Below are positions 1-8,453 of a DNA stretch of 64,000 bases, piece by piece. Numbering within the stretch: position 1 is the stretch's first letter; every line of letters begins with the position of its first letter. This stretch comes from Evansella sp. AB-P1 (GTDB lineage Bacteria > Bacillota > Bacilli > Bacillales > Salisediminibacteriaceae). The DNA lies in contig NZ_JARUKY010000011.1 in NCBI RefSeq assembly GCF_029688925.1, positions 62,001 to 126,000 of the forward strand. The letters are read 5' to 3'. The notes under the pieces are model-generated. The model was not told the origin of the DNA. It searched no databases and saw only the letters and a program-made list of their open reading frames with translations. A program made the translations under genes and the position numbers.

Positions 1-1
1 T

Positions 2-535
2 GCTGGAATTATTCAGCCCTTTGTGAAAATAAATGACCTTGACTATGAAAAAATTAAGTTAGTCATGGATATCAACTTTTATGGTACTCTTTACATGACG
101 AAAACCTTTCTTCCATATTTATTAAAAAGACCCTTTGCACACATCACAAATGTTTCAAGTATGGGTGGATTTCTTCCTGTACCGGGGCAATCAATTTATG
201 GTGCATCAAAAGCCGCTGTAAAACTTTTTACTGAAGGCCTTCATTCAGAATTAAAAGATACTAACGTAAAAGTAACTATTGTTTTTCCAGGAGGGGTTGG
301 GACAAACATATTGGAGAACTCAGGAGTAGATAACTTAAAAATAACAGATGAATCACAAAATCAAAAGTACAAAGTATTAACACCAAGAGAAGCGGCTGAA
401 ATCATAATAAATGGAATAGAAAAGGATAAATTTAGAGTTTTACCTGGGAAAGATTCTAAAATGATGGATTTATTCTATCGATTTAATCCTAAACGAGCAG
501 CGAACGTGATAGCAAATAAATTGAATTTACAATAG
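2..535 (+). CDS. Short-chain dehydrogenase/reductase, 5' end outside window
   Basis: C-terminal part of an SDR-family NAD(P)-dependent oxidoreductase. The frame is open from base 2 and enters with AGIIQP, the tail of the SDR NNAG motif, so the GTG at 23 is internal and the gene is cut by the window edge. The catalytic Ser lies in NVSSMGG and the YxxxK motif is YGASK, 13 residues later, which is standard SDR spacing. The C-terminal stretch FNPKRAANVIANKL is a substrate/oligomer-side tail; the substrate cannot be read from sequence. A strong hairpin 80 bases downstream (615-652) probably ends the transcript. The cofactor-binding N-terminus (TGxxxGxG) cannot be checked here. Confidence 0.9.
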   Translation, partial: AGIIQPFVKINDLDYEKIKLVMDINFYGTLYMTKTFLPYLLKRPFAHITNVSSMGGFLPVPGQSIYGASKAAVKLFTEGLHSELKDTNVKVTIVFPGGVGTNILENSGVDNLKITDESQNQKYKVLTPREAAEIIINGIEKDKFRVLPGKDSKMMDLFYRFNPKRAANVIANKLNLQ

Positions 536-614
536 ACACTACAAATATCAGTACAAAACAAACATAATAACCCGTTCGGTTGAGAGGGAGAAGACGATAA
601 AAACAATAGCTTTT

Positions 615-652
615 GGAGATGCAATTAGCACGCTAATTAACATCTCCTTTTT
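615..652 (+). terminator. Rho-independent terminator
   Basis: GGAGATG...CATCTCC with an inner arm ATTAGC/CTAAT forms a long stem followed by TTTTT. It sits 80 bases after the SDR stop codon and is oriented to end that transcript. Confidence 0.7.
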
Positions 653-811
653 ATGTTGTCATATCAACGTTTAGGGGCAATACTTTGTGTTTTAACAGGC
701 ATTTTAGGACTCTTTTTAGCACAACAAATGACATGGGGTGAATAAATTTATGCATTGGTGTTATTTTGGGTGTTAAAACATACGTCAATAGGCAACCTAG
801 CCATTCGATGA
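653..811 (+). pseudogene. Possible remnant of a small membrane protein gene, in-frame stop
   Basis: ATG at 653 opens a 30-residue hydrophobic ORF (MLSYQRLGAILCVL...) ending at TAA 743-745. The same frame continues after the stop with 21 more residues, again hydrophobic (IYALVLFWVL), to TGA at 809-811. This looks like a two-helix membrane protein or a fragment of a permease interrupted by one nonsense codon. There is no clear ribosome binding site because the terminator hairpin abuts the ATG. Family not recognised; low confidence. Confidence 0.25.
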
Positions 812-891
812 GGAGAAGAGATCAGCCTGGGCCATAAGGGTCCTCTATTATGGATTAGGAAATCAGGTTAAGCAACCAATCTGATAAATAA

Positions 892-1070
892 GCGGAGAAA
901 TTTCCCTTAATTAGCAAATAGCATGAAAAATAGCTTAAATAGTCGGAGAAATTCCGCCTATTGACTCGAAGCACTTGAAAAAAGGGGGAGTTTGATTTGC
1001 ATAGCCGGAAAAACTCCGCTTATAAAGCCCGAAACGAGCTCAATTTTGAATTTAATCGGAATTTCTCCGC
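892..1070. repeat. Four short palindromes of CGGAGAAATTCCG type
   Basis: Near-palindromic units lie at about 892-905 (GCGGAGAAATTTCCC), 943-956 (CGGAGAAATTCCG), 1005-1018 (CCGGAAAAACTCCG) and 1057-1070 (CGGAATTTCTCCGC), spaced about 50-60 bases apart. Units 1 and 4 are flanked by the matching edge AAGCGGAGAA / TTCTCCGCTT. They are interspersed-repeat-like units rather than a CRISPR: the repeats are short, imperfect and palindromic. Confidence 0.55.
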
Positions 1071-1202
1071 TTATTTTATTTCACTGGTGAGAATCTTAAG
1101 CAATAGGTCTACTGAAACAAGTTGATAAACTGCTGTGGAGTCTGGTCAATGGGTATTAAAGGTTAATATAAGAGAGAAAGCGCTGTTTTAACCAAATAAA
1201 AG

Positions 1203-1250
1203 AGCCGTGATTTCTGGTGTGAAATCAACGGCTTCTATATTGTTGTTTTC
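1203..1250 (-). terminator. Terminator of the minus-strand hydrolase gene
   Basis: On the minus strand AGCCGTTGATTTC and GAAATCACGGCT pair (one bulge) around a 6-base loop and are followed by CTTTTATTT. It lies about 85-130 bases after the stop of the gene at 1335-1970. Confidence 0.55.
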
Positions 1251-1334
1251 ATTGTTAATTCGAGAGCTAATTTGCATTTTCTCCGCGTCATCCGAACGGG
1301 TTAATGTTAAAGAAACTGGTTTTATTCGTTCATG

Positions 1335-1970
1335 TTAAAAATTTGATACCTCAATCATCACATTTTTTAATATTTCAATAGATTCTATTGGATTCTCCAT
1401 TATACTTAAGCTATGATCAGCATTACGAATAAGCTGTAGCGTGAAAAAATGGTTATGTTTTAGTTCATTGTATCTTTCATCAACGTAACATGGATCATTG
1501 TCTCCAATTATACAAAGGCTTTTCTTTGTGCTTTTCTTCATGGCTTCATATACATCATCTCTTTGGAGAAGGGGAGTTAGCCAAATTGTTTTATCAATAA
1601 GGTAGGTGTAGGAAGTTTCTTTCACTAAAGAAGCTAATGCAATGGTACCAATTGATTTTCCGATTATCGAAATAGATTTATATTCACTATTGTCTAACAC
1701 CAAGTCTATTATTTGTTTAACATCATTTATAAAATATTCATCTTTAATAGCTTCTAACTCATTTCCACTAAAAGAATAGTTTATTTGAAGGATATCAAAA
1801 CCCTTATTATAATAAATCCCACTTGTGTAAAACAACAATGGCCCTTGAGTTGAATATCCTGCTCCAGGCAAAATGATAGCAAGGCTATCGCTATCATGCT
1901 TTTGTTTCATAAGTTTGTATGGAATTGTCTTGTTGAGAGAACCCATAAACACCTTCTCCAGACTCATCAA
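1335..1970 (-). CDS. Small alpha/beta hydrolase
   Basis: A 211-residue single-domain alpha/beta hydrolase of the dienelactone-hydrolase/serine-esterase type. The nucleophile elbow is GKSIG (Ser106). The acid is probably the Asp in GDNDPCY near residue 158, and the catalytic His lies in NADHSLSI near 187. The early PGAGYS segment resembles an oxyanion-hole region. No signal peptide or membrane segment, so cytoplasmic. It is monocistronic, with a terminator downstream at 1203-1250. The GTG/ATG alternatives are few: ATG at 1970 is followed at once by a second ATG. Substrate unknown. Confidence 0.8.
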   Translation of the reverse strand: MMSLEKVFMGSLNKTIPYKLMKQKHDSDSLAIILPGAGYSTQGPLLFYTSGIYYNKGFDILQINYSFSGNELEAIKDEYFINDVKQIIDLVLDNSEYKSISIIGKSIGTIALASLVKETSYTYLIDKTIWLTPLLQRDDVYEAMKKSTKKSLCIIGDNDPCYVDERYNELKHNHFFTLQLIRNADHSLSIMENPIESIEILKNVMIEVSNF

Positions 1971-2263
1971 AACACCGCCTTTTTAGATTTTAGTATACAG
2001 CAATTGGTAGAATGTTTGTAAAGATATATTTTCTTCATTCGTTTAAATTGTCATCTAATTAACATAAACTATGTTATGTTAACTAAAAACAGAAAACAGT
2101 TATGTATGCTATGTAATCGCAAAGTCATATCTGAAACTTCTCATATTTTCAATCGTAAGCATGTAGAGGAGTGCTGTCAGTGCAAGATTATACATTTGTT
2201 CTAGAATAACAGAAGAAAATGAAGCAGGTTAGAATCAATAAAAAAATGAATTGGAGGGATTAG

Positions 2264-3007
2264 ATGCCTTTAAATGTTACATATGAAGAACAACATATTG
2301 GTTTTGTGGCTGGTGCTTATCCTGGGAAAAGTCATGTTTTTCTCATTGCCTTAACAAGCTTAACTGTTGAAGAAGCAGGTATAGATCAGCCACAAATGAA
2401 ATCTTATTTAGCTAGAATATTTGAAGCTACTAATTTTTTTGGGAGAGTTAAAGAAGATGAGTTAAATGAAATTCTTAAAAGACTCCAAAAAGATAATTTT
2501 AAGGACTTAGACATACATGATGATGAAACTCTCTTGCGATTCATTTTTTTAAAAGCTGCTGCGGAAAGAGGCGGTTATGAAATCGAAATGTTATTTAATT
2601 GGGAGGAGTTAAGCCACAATGTAGAAGGCTTTCTTATTCTTGATATGGAAAAAGTCCTTTTCAAAAGAAATGCTGTTATTTTAGAAGAAAAAATTAGTTA
2701 TTTTTCAGATGCAACGTTAGCAGAAGATAATGGATTACCAATATTCGCCATTATTAACGATTATCCTATTATTAAAACTGATGTGATGGGAGCCGGTGAG
2801 GGGTTACTCTTAGGAGCTAATTTATCAGATTTTGGAGGACGAAACCATTCCCATAAAACGACTTTATTGCTGAAGTCAGGGAACAGTGAACAAGAGTTTA
2901 CCTTTCCACTCCATATGCATGTTAAACGAGGTATGCCTATTCAATTATACGTAAAAGAAAATCGCATTCATAAAATATTTTGTAATGAAACGATCTACCA
3001 ATTGTAG
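2264..3007 (+). CDS. Conserved hypothetical protein, 247 aa
   Basis: I do not recognise this family. ATG at 2264 follows TTGGAGGGATTAG, a good ribosome binding site. The protein has no signal peptide or membrane helix. The N-terminal half (to about residue 100) is rich in acidic/helical sequence; the C-terminal half has alternating hydrophobic strands ending in HMHVKRGMPIQLYVKENRIHKIFCNETIYQL-like basic sequence, suggesting a beta-rich domain. It stands alone between a divergent hydrolase gene and a small membrane protein gene. Confidence 0.75.
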   Translation: MPLNVTYEEQHIGFVAGAYPGKSHVFLIALTSLTVEEAGIDQPQMKSYLARIFEATNFFGRVKEDELNEILKRLQKDNFKDLDIHDDETLLRFIFLKAAAERGGYEIEMLFNWEELSHNVEGFLILDMEKVLFKRNAVILEEKISYFSDATLAEDNGLPIFAIINDYPIIKTDVMGAGEGLLLGANLSDFGGRNHSHKTTLLLKSGNSEQEFTFPLHMHVKRGMPIQLYVKENRIHKIFCNETIYQL

Positions 3008-3226
3008 CTCTATACCAAAGTAGTTTTCCATTTAAAAACTTGTTTGGTTTTTTTATTAATGCTCTTTTCTAAAAGATTGTTGCTTTTAGCTATTGAAATT
3101 AAATTTTGATAACAATTTTTGGTATAAAAGGTTTATAATAGTATTTAGTTATTATGAAATGCGTGTAATCCATATTTTATGTCGGTAAGGATGTAATATA
3201 TTCTAAATGATAGGATGGGGATACTT

Positions 3227-3766
3227 TTGGCTATTAAACGAAATATGATTGGTACTATTATTTTATGGATCGGTATTATTTTCATGGTAATCTTATTTCT
3301 AATTGGTATTTATTCAGGAAATGCAGCTTCCCATTTTGGTATGGCATGGCCAGTTACACTTACGTGGTGGGGATATGGATTTGTCATTGGGATGCTTATC
3401 ATTGGCTTTTCTGAAGTAATTGAACTATTAAATCGTATTTGGTTAGCTCAACCAAAGGGAGAATTAATGGAAAATCACCAAGTATTAGGAAGTAATAGTG
3501 AAAAAATAAATCCAAAGGACGTAATAATAGACAAATTGGGGGGCCATACAGCAAATAGAATTTATGAATTGTACGGGATGCAAGGGAAAGTAATTGAAGA
3601 AGTTATTATCACTCCTTATAAAAATAAAATGATTGTAAAAGCACGATTAGAAGGAGATGATCAATCAACCTACGATGTTGTGAATACAGCAGGGAATGAT
3701 GCTATAAATTCACCACTAAATAAAGATCCAGAACTAGAGGCTTGGTTTAATAACCAAGATAAATAA
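3227..3766 (+). CDS. Two-helix membrane protein with soluble C-terminal domain
   Basis: Hypothetical membrane protein of 179 residues. I place the start at TTG 3227 because GATGGGG lies 6-7 bases upstream; the ATG at 3215 overlaps that ribosome binding site and has none of its own. Two hydrophobic segments occupy about residues 8-30 and 40-65 (numbering from the TTG), followed by a charged cytoplasmic-type domain of about 110 residues that contains GGHTANRIYELYGMQGKV and several short beta-like stretches. No family recognised. It is not in an operon. Confidence 0.7.
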   Translation: MAIKRNMIGTIILWIGIIFMVILFLIGIYSGNAASHFGMAWPVTLTWWGYGFVIGMLIIGFSEVIELLNRIWLAQPKGELMENHQVLGSNSEKINPKDVIIDKLGGHTANRIYELYGMQGKVIEEVIITPYKNKMIVKARLEGDDQSTYDVVNTAGNDAINSPLNKDPELEAWFNNQDK

Positions 3767-3841
3767 GAATAAACACCCGAAACAACGGGTAAGGGCAATG
3801 AAGAGAAGCCGTTAGTCGTTGTTTTATTATTATTCTATTAA

Positions 3842-4098
3842 ACAAACGCCCTTGATATAATAGCAAGATATTATATAGCAGTGACATACGAAGTGTGTGA
3901 ACACAATATTATTTATGAAGGTATGAACGAATATAGTTTAGATTTTACTGCTGAGTTTGATAAGCAAATAAAGGAATATGCAAAACGGATCTCAATCCAA
4001 TAGTAAACGGTTATGAATCAAATAGAAGAAATTTTGAAGAGTTAAGATTGAATAAAGAATATAAATATAAAGAATATGAATGTGGTTGTAATCTATAG
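3842..4098 (+). pseudogene. Frameshifted small hypothetical gene
   Basis: Two coding-like stretches in different frames abut. Frame 2 is open from 3842 to the TAG at 4001 (ending ...EFDKQIKEYAKRISIQ); frame 1 is open from about 3988 to TAG 4096 (DLNPIVNGYESNRRNFEELR...). Joining them near 3987 gives a protein-like sequence of about 85 residues rich in Glu, Lys and Tyr. A one-base indel is the simplest explanation. The 5' end has no clear start or ribosome binding site. Family unknown. The rest of 3767-4211 shows nothing else. Confidence 0.4.
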
Positions 4099-4211
4099 TC
4101 TTTGCGCAAACGGGAAAGCTTATCTTAAACAAAGAAATTTGAAGTTTATTAATAGGATTTTTGATAAAATAAAAAATAAGATATTACTATTTCAAAAAGG
4201 AGGAGTTTAAA

Positions 4212-4469
4212 ATGTTATGGGAAGAAGTTCGACAAACATACCCTAATAAATGGGTCGTAATTGAAGCAATTGAAGCTCACTCAGATAGTAATTATCGCAT
4301 AGTAGATGATATAGCTGTAATAGATTCTTTTAACGACTCAATGGAGGCATTTCGTCGCCACAATGAATTACACAAGCAAAAGCCTAATCGTGAACTTTAC
4401 TTCTTTCATACATCTAGAGAAGATCTAGATATACATGAGAAGAAATGGACAGGAATTAGAAAAATATGA
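4212..4469 (+). CDS. Small hypothetical protein preceding retropepsin-like gene
   Basis: An 85-residue cytoplasmic protein (starts MLWEEVRQTYPNKW) with a strong ribosome binding site, AAAGGAGGAG, 8 bases before ATG 4212. Its stop overlaps the start of the next gene by four bases (ATGA, 4466-4469), so the two are translationally coupled. The sequence contains WVVIEAIEAHS and YFFHTSRE and looks like a compact alpha/beta domain. Function unknown; a role with the downstream aspartyl-protease-like protein is suggested only by the coupling. Confidence 0.75.
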   Translation: MLWEEVRQTYPNKWVVIEAIEAHSDSNYRIVDDIAVIDSFNDSMEAFRRHNELHKQKPNRELYFFHTSREDLDIHEKKWTGIRKI

Positions 4470-4852
4470 CTAAGATAAAAGAATTGTCAGAATTACCATT
4501 TATAGAGGCTTATGTAACTTTTCGAGGACAAAGCTTAAAATTAGAAAATGTTTTAATTGATACCGGATCTGCTGGAACAATTTTTAATGTCAATAAACTC
4601 GAAGCGATAGGGGTAAAACCAGAAGCAAACGATGTAACTCAAACGATTCAAGGAGTCGGTGGAATTGAGTTTGTCTATACTAAAAATATAGATTAAATCT
4701 CTATTAACGATGAAATAGAAATTCACAACTTCCAGGTTGAATTAGGGTCAATGGATTATGGTCTTGAGATTGATGGAATTATCGGCTATGATTTTATGAA
4801 GAAAGTAGGTCTTATTATTGACTTGCAACAATTTAACATATCTACAAAGTGA
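4466..4852 (+). pseudogene. Retropepsin-like aspartyl protease, interrupted by TAA
   Basis: The frame starts at ATG 4466 and contains DTGSAGT, the catalytic motif of single-domain retropepsin-like proteases, at about residues 32-38. It stops at TAA 4694-4696 after 76 residues, but the same frame continues without a break to TGA 4850-4852 with ISINDEIEIHNFQV and EIDGIIGYDFM, the conserved C-terminal GxxGxDxL-like segment of this family. Restoring one codon gives 128 residues, a normal length. The nonsense codon removes the second half of the fold, so the protein is probably dead unless the stop is read through or is a sequencing error. Confidence 0.7.
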
Positions 4853-5057
4853 GTCCTCTTGTATAGGGATATTTTTATTATGTCGCTATTCAGGAAAATG
4901 ATTGCGCAAATGAAAAATTAAGTTATGTGAAATGTTATACTTAAATTATAGGAAGTTTTAGTTATACAAAGTTTAGAGCATCTGATACTGTCATTGCTCT
5001 TGTTCATCAAACATGTGTCGTGAAGTGAAGATGAAACGAAAAAGTTTAAATCTGATG

Positions 5058-5090
5058 GAACCTACTACGCGGTGTAGTTGGTTCTTTTTA
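5058..5090 (+). terminator. Hairpin with T-run in intergenic region
   Basis: GGAACCTACTAC and GTGTAGTTGGTTC pair around GCG and are followed by TTTTT. No intact gene ends just upstream, so it may end the transcript of the broken protease gene or be a relic. The rest of 4853-5296 holds only a candidate promoter. Confidence 0.55.
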
Positions 5091-5220
5091 GATGGTATGC
5101 TTCCCATTACGAAAAGAAAAAGGTAACGTTAAGATCAACATATTTTTGGCTTGTACCAATAGCATCATCGTTATTTTTTACATTCCGTTAATCTCGCCCC
5201 AAAAAAAGTATTAAATATAT

Positions 5221-5247
5221 AAAACTTTTTTAAAGCCTATCTCGTTA
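5221..5247 (+). promoter_or_regulatory. Candidate ECF-type promoter of the ABC/sigma operon
   Basis: AAAAC at 5221-5225 followed, after 17 bases, by CGTTA at 5243-5247 resembles the AAC/CGT(C) layout of ECF sigma promoters and lies about 50 bases before the first gene of an operon that encodes an ECF sigma factor. The match is partial, so this is a suggestion of autoregulation only. Confidence 0.25.
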
Positions 5248-5296
5248 TAGATATAGACTTATCGATAAGTACTATTTTTGTTAAGGGTGAAGGAAA

Positions 5297-6166
5297 TTGA
5301 TTAAGATTCATAGTTTATCAAAGAAATATAGAGATAATGTGGTACTTGATGATATCCATTTGACCATTGAAAATGGATTATTTGGTTTACTTGGTCCAAA
5401 TGGAGCAGGAAAGACAACATTAATGAGAATATTGGCTACATTACTTCCTGCTAGTAGTGGTACAGTGGAGGTGGGTGACAATAGCCTAACAAAAAAACCA
5501 GATATTATTCGTAAACAATTAGGCTATTTACCTCAATACTTTCAAATTTATCCACAATTAACAGCAATAGAGTTTTTAGACTATGTGGGAGTAATGAAAG
5601 GGGTAAAGAAAAAAGAAGCTAGAGTTGATCAAATACACAAACTTCTCCAATCCGTAAATTTATCGGATGTGGCAAATAAAAAAGTAAAAACATTTTCAGG
5701 GGGGATGAAGCAGCGTCTTGGCATTGCTCAAGCTTTAATGGGGGATCCAAGCATCGTAATTATCGATGAACCGACAGCTGGCTTAGACCCAGAAGAACGT
5801 GTCCGTTTCAGAAATCTATTAAGTCGGATTAGTATTAATAGAATTGTTATTCTTTCTACGCATATTGTTGCAGATATTGAATCGAGCTGTGATCAGCTTG
5901 CTGTTCTTCATAAAGGAAAATTAAAACTAACCGGGGATGTAGATACTTTACGTAAACAAGCGGAAGGAAAAGTCTGGTTATTTGAAACTGATGAAAAGAC
6001 CTTGCTACGTTTAGATGAAAGGAAGATTATTTCCTCCAAGCGAAGTGGATCGAACATCCAACTGAAACTAGTCAGTGATGAAAAACCAGCTCCTGACGCA
6101 ACTTCTGTTGAACCTTCATTAGAGGACGGATACATTGCGTTGATTGGAGGATCGCACAATGTATAA
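5297..6166 (+). CDS. ABC transporter ATP-binding protein (first of two in operon)
   Basis: Nucleotide-binding subunit, 289 residues, of an ABC-2-type transporter. Walker A GPNGAGKT at 33-40, Q-loop near YLPQ (77-80), signature SGGMKQR at 134-140, Walker B IVIIDEP at 153-159 and H-loop His189 are all intact, so it should hydrolyse ATP. The last 80 residues form the C-terminal extension common in drug/antibiotic exporters. Start is TTG 5297, with GGTGAAGG just upstream. The stop overlaps the next gene's ATG region by 8 bases. It is the first gene of a six-gene operon and should pair with the permeases at 6159 and 8446. Confidence 0.9.
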   Translation: MIKIHSLSKKYRDNVVLDDIHLTIENGLFGLLGPNGAGKTTLMRILATLLPASSGTVEVGDNSLTKKPDIIRKQLGYLPQYFQIYPQLTAIEFLDYVGVMKGVKKKEARVDQIHKLLQSVNLSDVANKKVKTFSGGMKQRLGIAQALMGDPSIVIIDEPTAGLDPEERVRFRNLLSRISINRIVILSTHIVADIESSCDQLAVLHKGKLKLTGDVDTLRKQAEGKVWLFETDEKTLLRLDERKIISSKRSGSNIQLKLVSDEKPAPDATSVEPSLEDGYIALIGGSHNV

Positions 6167-8453
6167 ATGGAAAAAGCAGTTCAACTTGGAGACGAAGATC
6201 CTGTTTCAAAATAAATTTTTTCTAGTTTTACCATTGCTTTTTGCTGTATGGATGGGATTCACTTTATATCAAACACCTTACTTTAAGCCGGACCACATTA
6301 TTGTGAATACCAATGATTTTCATAAACTCGGCCATACGATGACATTAGGAATTGCTATGTTAATAGGAATTTTGATGATTCGTAGAGATATTCAATCACC
6401 AACCTTTGAGTGGATTCATTCATGGCCAAGGTCGAATGGAATGGCGATCATCACTAAGTTCTTAGCTGGGTTCCTATATTTATCTACCTTTACAGTGATG
6501 ATGAGTATTGTTTATGTAGGTATCGCGTCCAATGTATACGGTCTATCTTTTCAACAATATGCAGCTTATTTTTTTCATGACATTCTTATGTATCAATGGT
6601 CCTATGGTGTTACATTAGCATTAGCCATGTTTTTAGCAGTGACGATTAGTCATCGCATTGTTTATTTAATTGGATTTTGTGCATGGATGTTCGGAACTTA
6701 TTTTATCGACATCTTCATCATTTCAAGGTTAAATTTACCGTTTTTGACAACCTTCCATTTAAATCAATATACGTTAGATACGATGTTGAACAATGAAGTG
6801 TGGGGAATTCACATTTTTCAGAAAGAAATATGGACTTCCCGTTTATTTGTTGCAAGTTTCGCAGTCATGCTATTAACTGTTATGATCATGCTGCTTAACT
6901 TAAAGCGGGCGACAATGCATAAAACAAGAAGTATTATTCTAGGAATGATGAGTATCGTCCTTGTAGGCTTACTCTTTGTCCCATACGGTATGTACTGGGC
7001 TGATAAATTTAGTACATATCAAGTAGTTGAAGCTGATGCTTTTGTTCCTGATGACAACTATTGGAACAGTGGGGAATCAAGCTATCAGGAAATACCAATT
7101 GATTCGTATGATATTCATGTTTTGAGGGAAGATGATGATACATTACAGGTTGAAGCTACACTGACAATTTCACAAGATGGAATGCCTCAAGGAGAGGAAC
7201 TATTTTTCCGGCTTAACCCTTTACTCCATTTACAAGAAGTATCTATAAACGGAGAGAAGATTTCTTATGAAAGGGAAGGAAGCTTAATTACTCTTTCTGT
7301 GATGAGTGATGAGATCGTTGGTACGGATAACTCCTTACACAACATTCGATTTCAATATGAAGGAAAAATAGATATGTGGGCTGCTCCAACAAACCAACAG
7401 GATAACATCTTCAGCTTTGTAAATGGAGATTATGTTTATTTAAACGGGGCGATAGGCTGGTATCCGATCCCAGGTAATATGCCGCTATTTATTCTCAACT
7501 TTGGTAATGATGTAAGACCGTATAATAGTACGTTTAGCTATTCATATCAACAGTCATTATCACAGTATGCTGAGTTTCAGTTAACATTATCTAATTTTAC
7601 AAATAACGTGTATGCAACCATTGAAGCGGTAGATAGAAACGAAAGGGAACAAGTGTTTTACAGCAAAAATACTCCAGGGGTTACTCTTGTTGGAGGAAAT
7701 TTAGTAGAAAAAGAAGGAGAGGGGCAATTATCAGCAGTTGTCAATCCATTTAGTAAACAAGATGCCTACCAAATTATAGAGGATATATCTATCGCAACAA
7801 ATTTCGTAGAAAATTACTTCGCCATAGATAATGTATTAAAGGCGCCTGTATTAATACTTCCTAATGACGGCTTAGGTTTTTGGCAATATGAAGCACAATA
7901 TATCGACGAAACGTATATGATACCAGCCTTTCGGATGTATCAATATTATCGTGATGACCAAAGCCATCCTCATAGTTACCGTCTTATGAGGGATGTCATC
8001 TACAATTCTTTATTTAAAGAATTTGCACCTTTTAAAGGGACAACGTTTAGTAGAGAGTCTTATGCTTCCATTTTAGAAAATGGACTATTCTATTTGTTTC
8101 TAGTTGACGAATTAAATTTAACTCATGATGAATTCAGAGAAGCGATGTATCATGTCAATACTAGTTACCATTTTTATATGGACGATGAAGATTTCTATTT
8201 TAGTGATTCGTTTTATGAAGGGATGTCACATGAAGAGGTCGAGGAGTATCAAGAAGGAGAACGTAGGAATAAAGAAGCGGGTAGACTTTTAATTGAGACG
8301 TTGGAAGCTGGAAAAATAGATAAAGTGAGAGAGTTTTTAGTAGAGTTATACGAAAACTACGTGATTCCGCAAAAAGGAATGGAAGAATACTATCCGATCA
8401 TCACTCCTGAAGAATGGGAAATGGAGTGGAATCAGGTGATGGCGGATGAGTAG
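6159..8453 (+). CDS. Large ABC permease with M1-peptidase-like extracytoplasmic region
   Basis: A 764-residue membrane protein. I choose ATG 6159 because TGGAGG lies 8 bases upstream; a TTG at 6144 overlaps that site. About six hydrophobic segments fill residues 15-270 (ABC-2 permease like). A large region of about 480 residues follows, beginning after KFSTYQVVEADAF, with beta-rich sequence (LQVEATLTISQDG, NIRFQYEGKIDM) as in permease/M1-aminopeptidase fusion proteins of Firmicutes. I find no HExxH zinc motif, so the domain is probably a non-catalytic sensor or substrate-binding part. It overlaps both neighbours by 8 bases. Confidence 0.8.
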   Translation: MYKWKKQFNLETKILFQNKFFLVLPLLFAVWMGFTLYQTPYFKPDHIIVNTNDFHKLGHTMTLGIAMLIGILMIRRDIQSPTFEWIHSWPRSNGMAIITKFLAGFLYLSTFTVMMSIVYVGIASNVYGLSFQQYAAYFFHDILMYQWSYGVTLALAMFLAVTISHRIVYLIGFCAWMFGTYFIDIFIISRLNLPFLTTFHLNQYTLDTMLNNEVWGIHIFQKEIWTSRLFVASFAVMLLTVMIMLLNLKRATMHKTRSIILGMMSIVLVGLLFVPYGMYWADKFSTYQVVEADAFVPDDNYWNSGESSYQEIPIDSYDIHVLREDDDTLQVEATLTISQDGMPQGEELFFRLNPLLHLQEVSINGEKISYEREGSLITLSVMSDEIVGTDNSLHNIRFQYEGKIDMWAAPTNQQDNIFSFVNGDYVYLNGAIGWYPIPGNMPLFILNFGNDVRPYNSTFSYSYQQSLSQYAEFQLTLSNFTNNVYATIEAVDRNEREQVFYSKNTPGVTLVGGNLVEKEGEGQLSAVVNPFSKQDAYQIIEDISIATNFVENYFAIDNVLKAPVLILPNDGLGFWQYEAQYIDETYMIPAFRMYQYYRDDQSHPHSYRLMRDVIYNSLFKEFAPFKGTTFSRESYASILENGLFYLFLVDELNLTHDEFREAMYHVNTSYHFYMDDEDFYFSDSFYEGMSHEEVEEYQEGERRNKEAGRLLIETLEAGKIDKVREFLVELYENYVIPQKGMEEYYPIITPEEWEMEWNQVMADE

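Larger units (their letters stand above)
568..1303. repeat. Gene-poor block bounded by a 12-bp inverted repeat
   Basis: TAACCCGTTCGG at 568-579 and its exact reverse complement at 1292-1303 bound about 736 bases without a convincing gene. Just outside both arms the sequence AACAT also matches after allowing for a 2-base gap. The interior holds a terminator hairpin (615-652), a decayed small membrane ORF (653-811), four short palindromes (892-1070) and a second hairpin (1203-1250). No transposase is present. It could be a non-autonomous mobile element or a chance pairing of two operator-like sites. Confidence 0.45.

Noticed and set aside
892-1070. Regularly spaced palindromes considered as CRISPR repeats
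   Set aside because: Units are about 14 bases, imperfect, and too few; no cas genes are near.
5908-6159. Open frame on the minus strand inside the ABC ATPase gene
   Set aside because: Antisense shadow of a well supported coding region, without a ribosome binding site.
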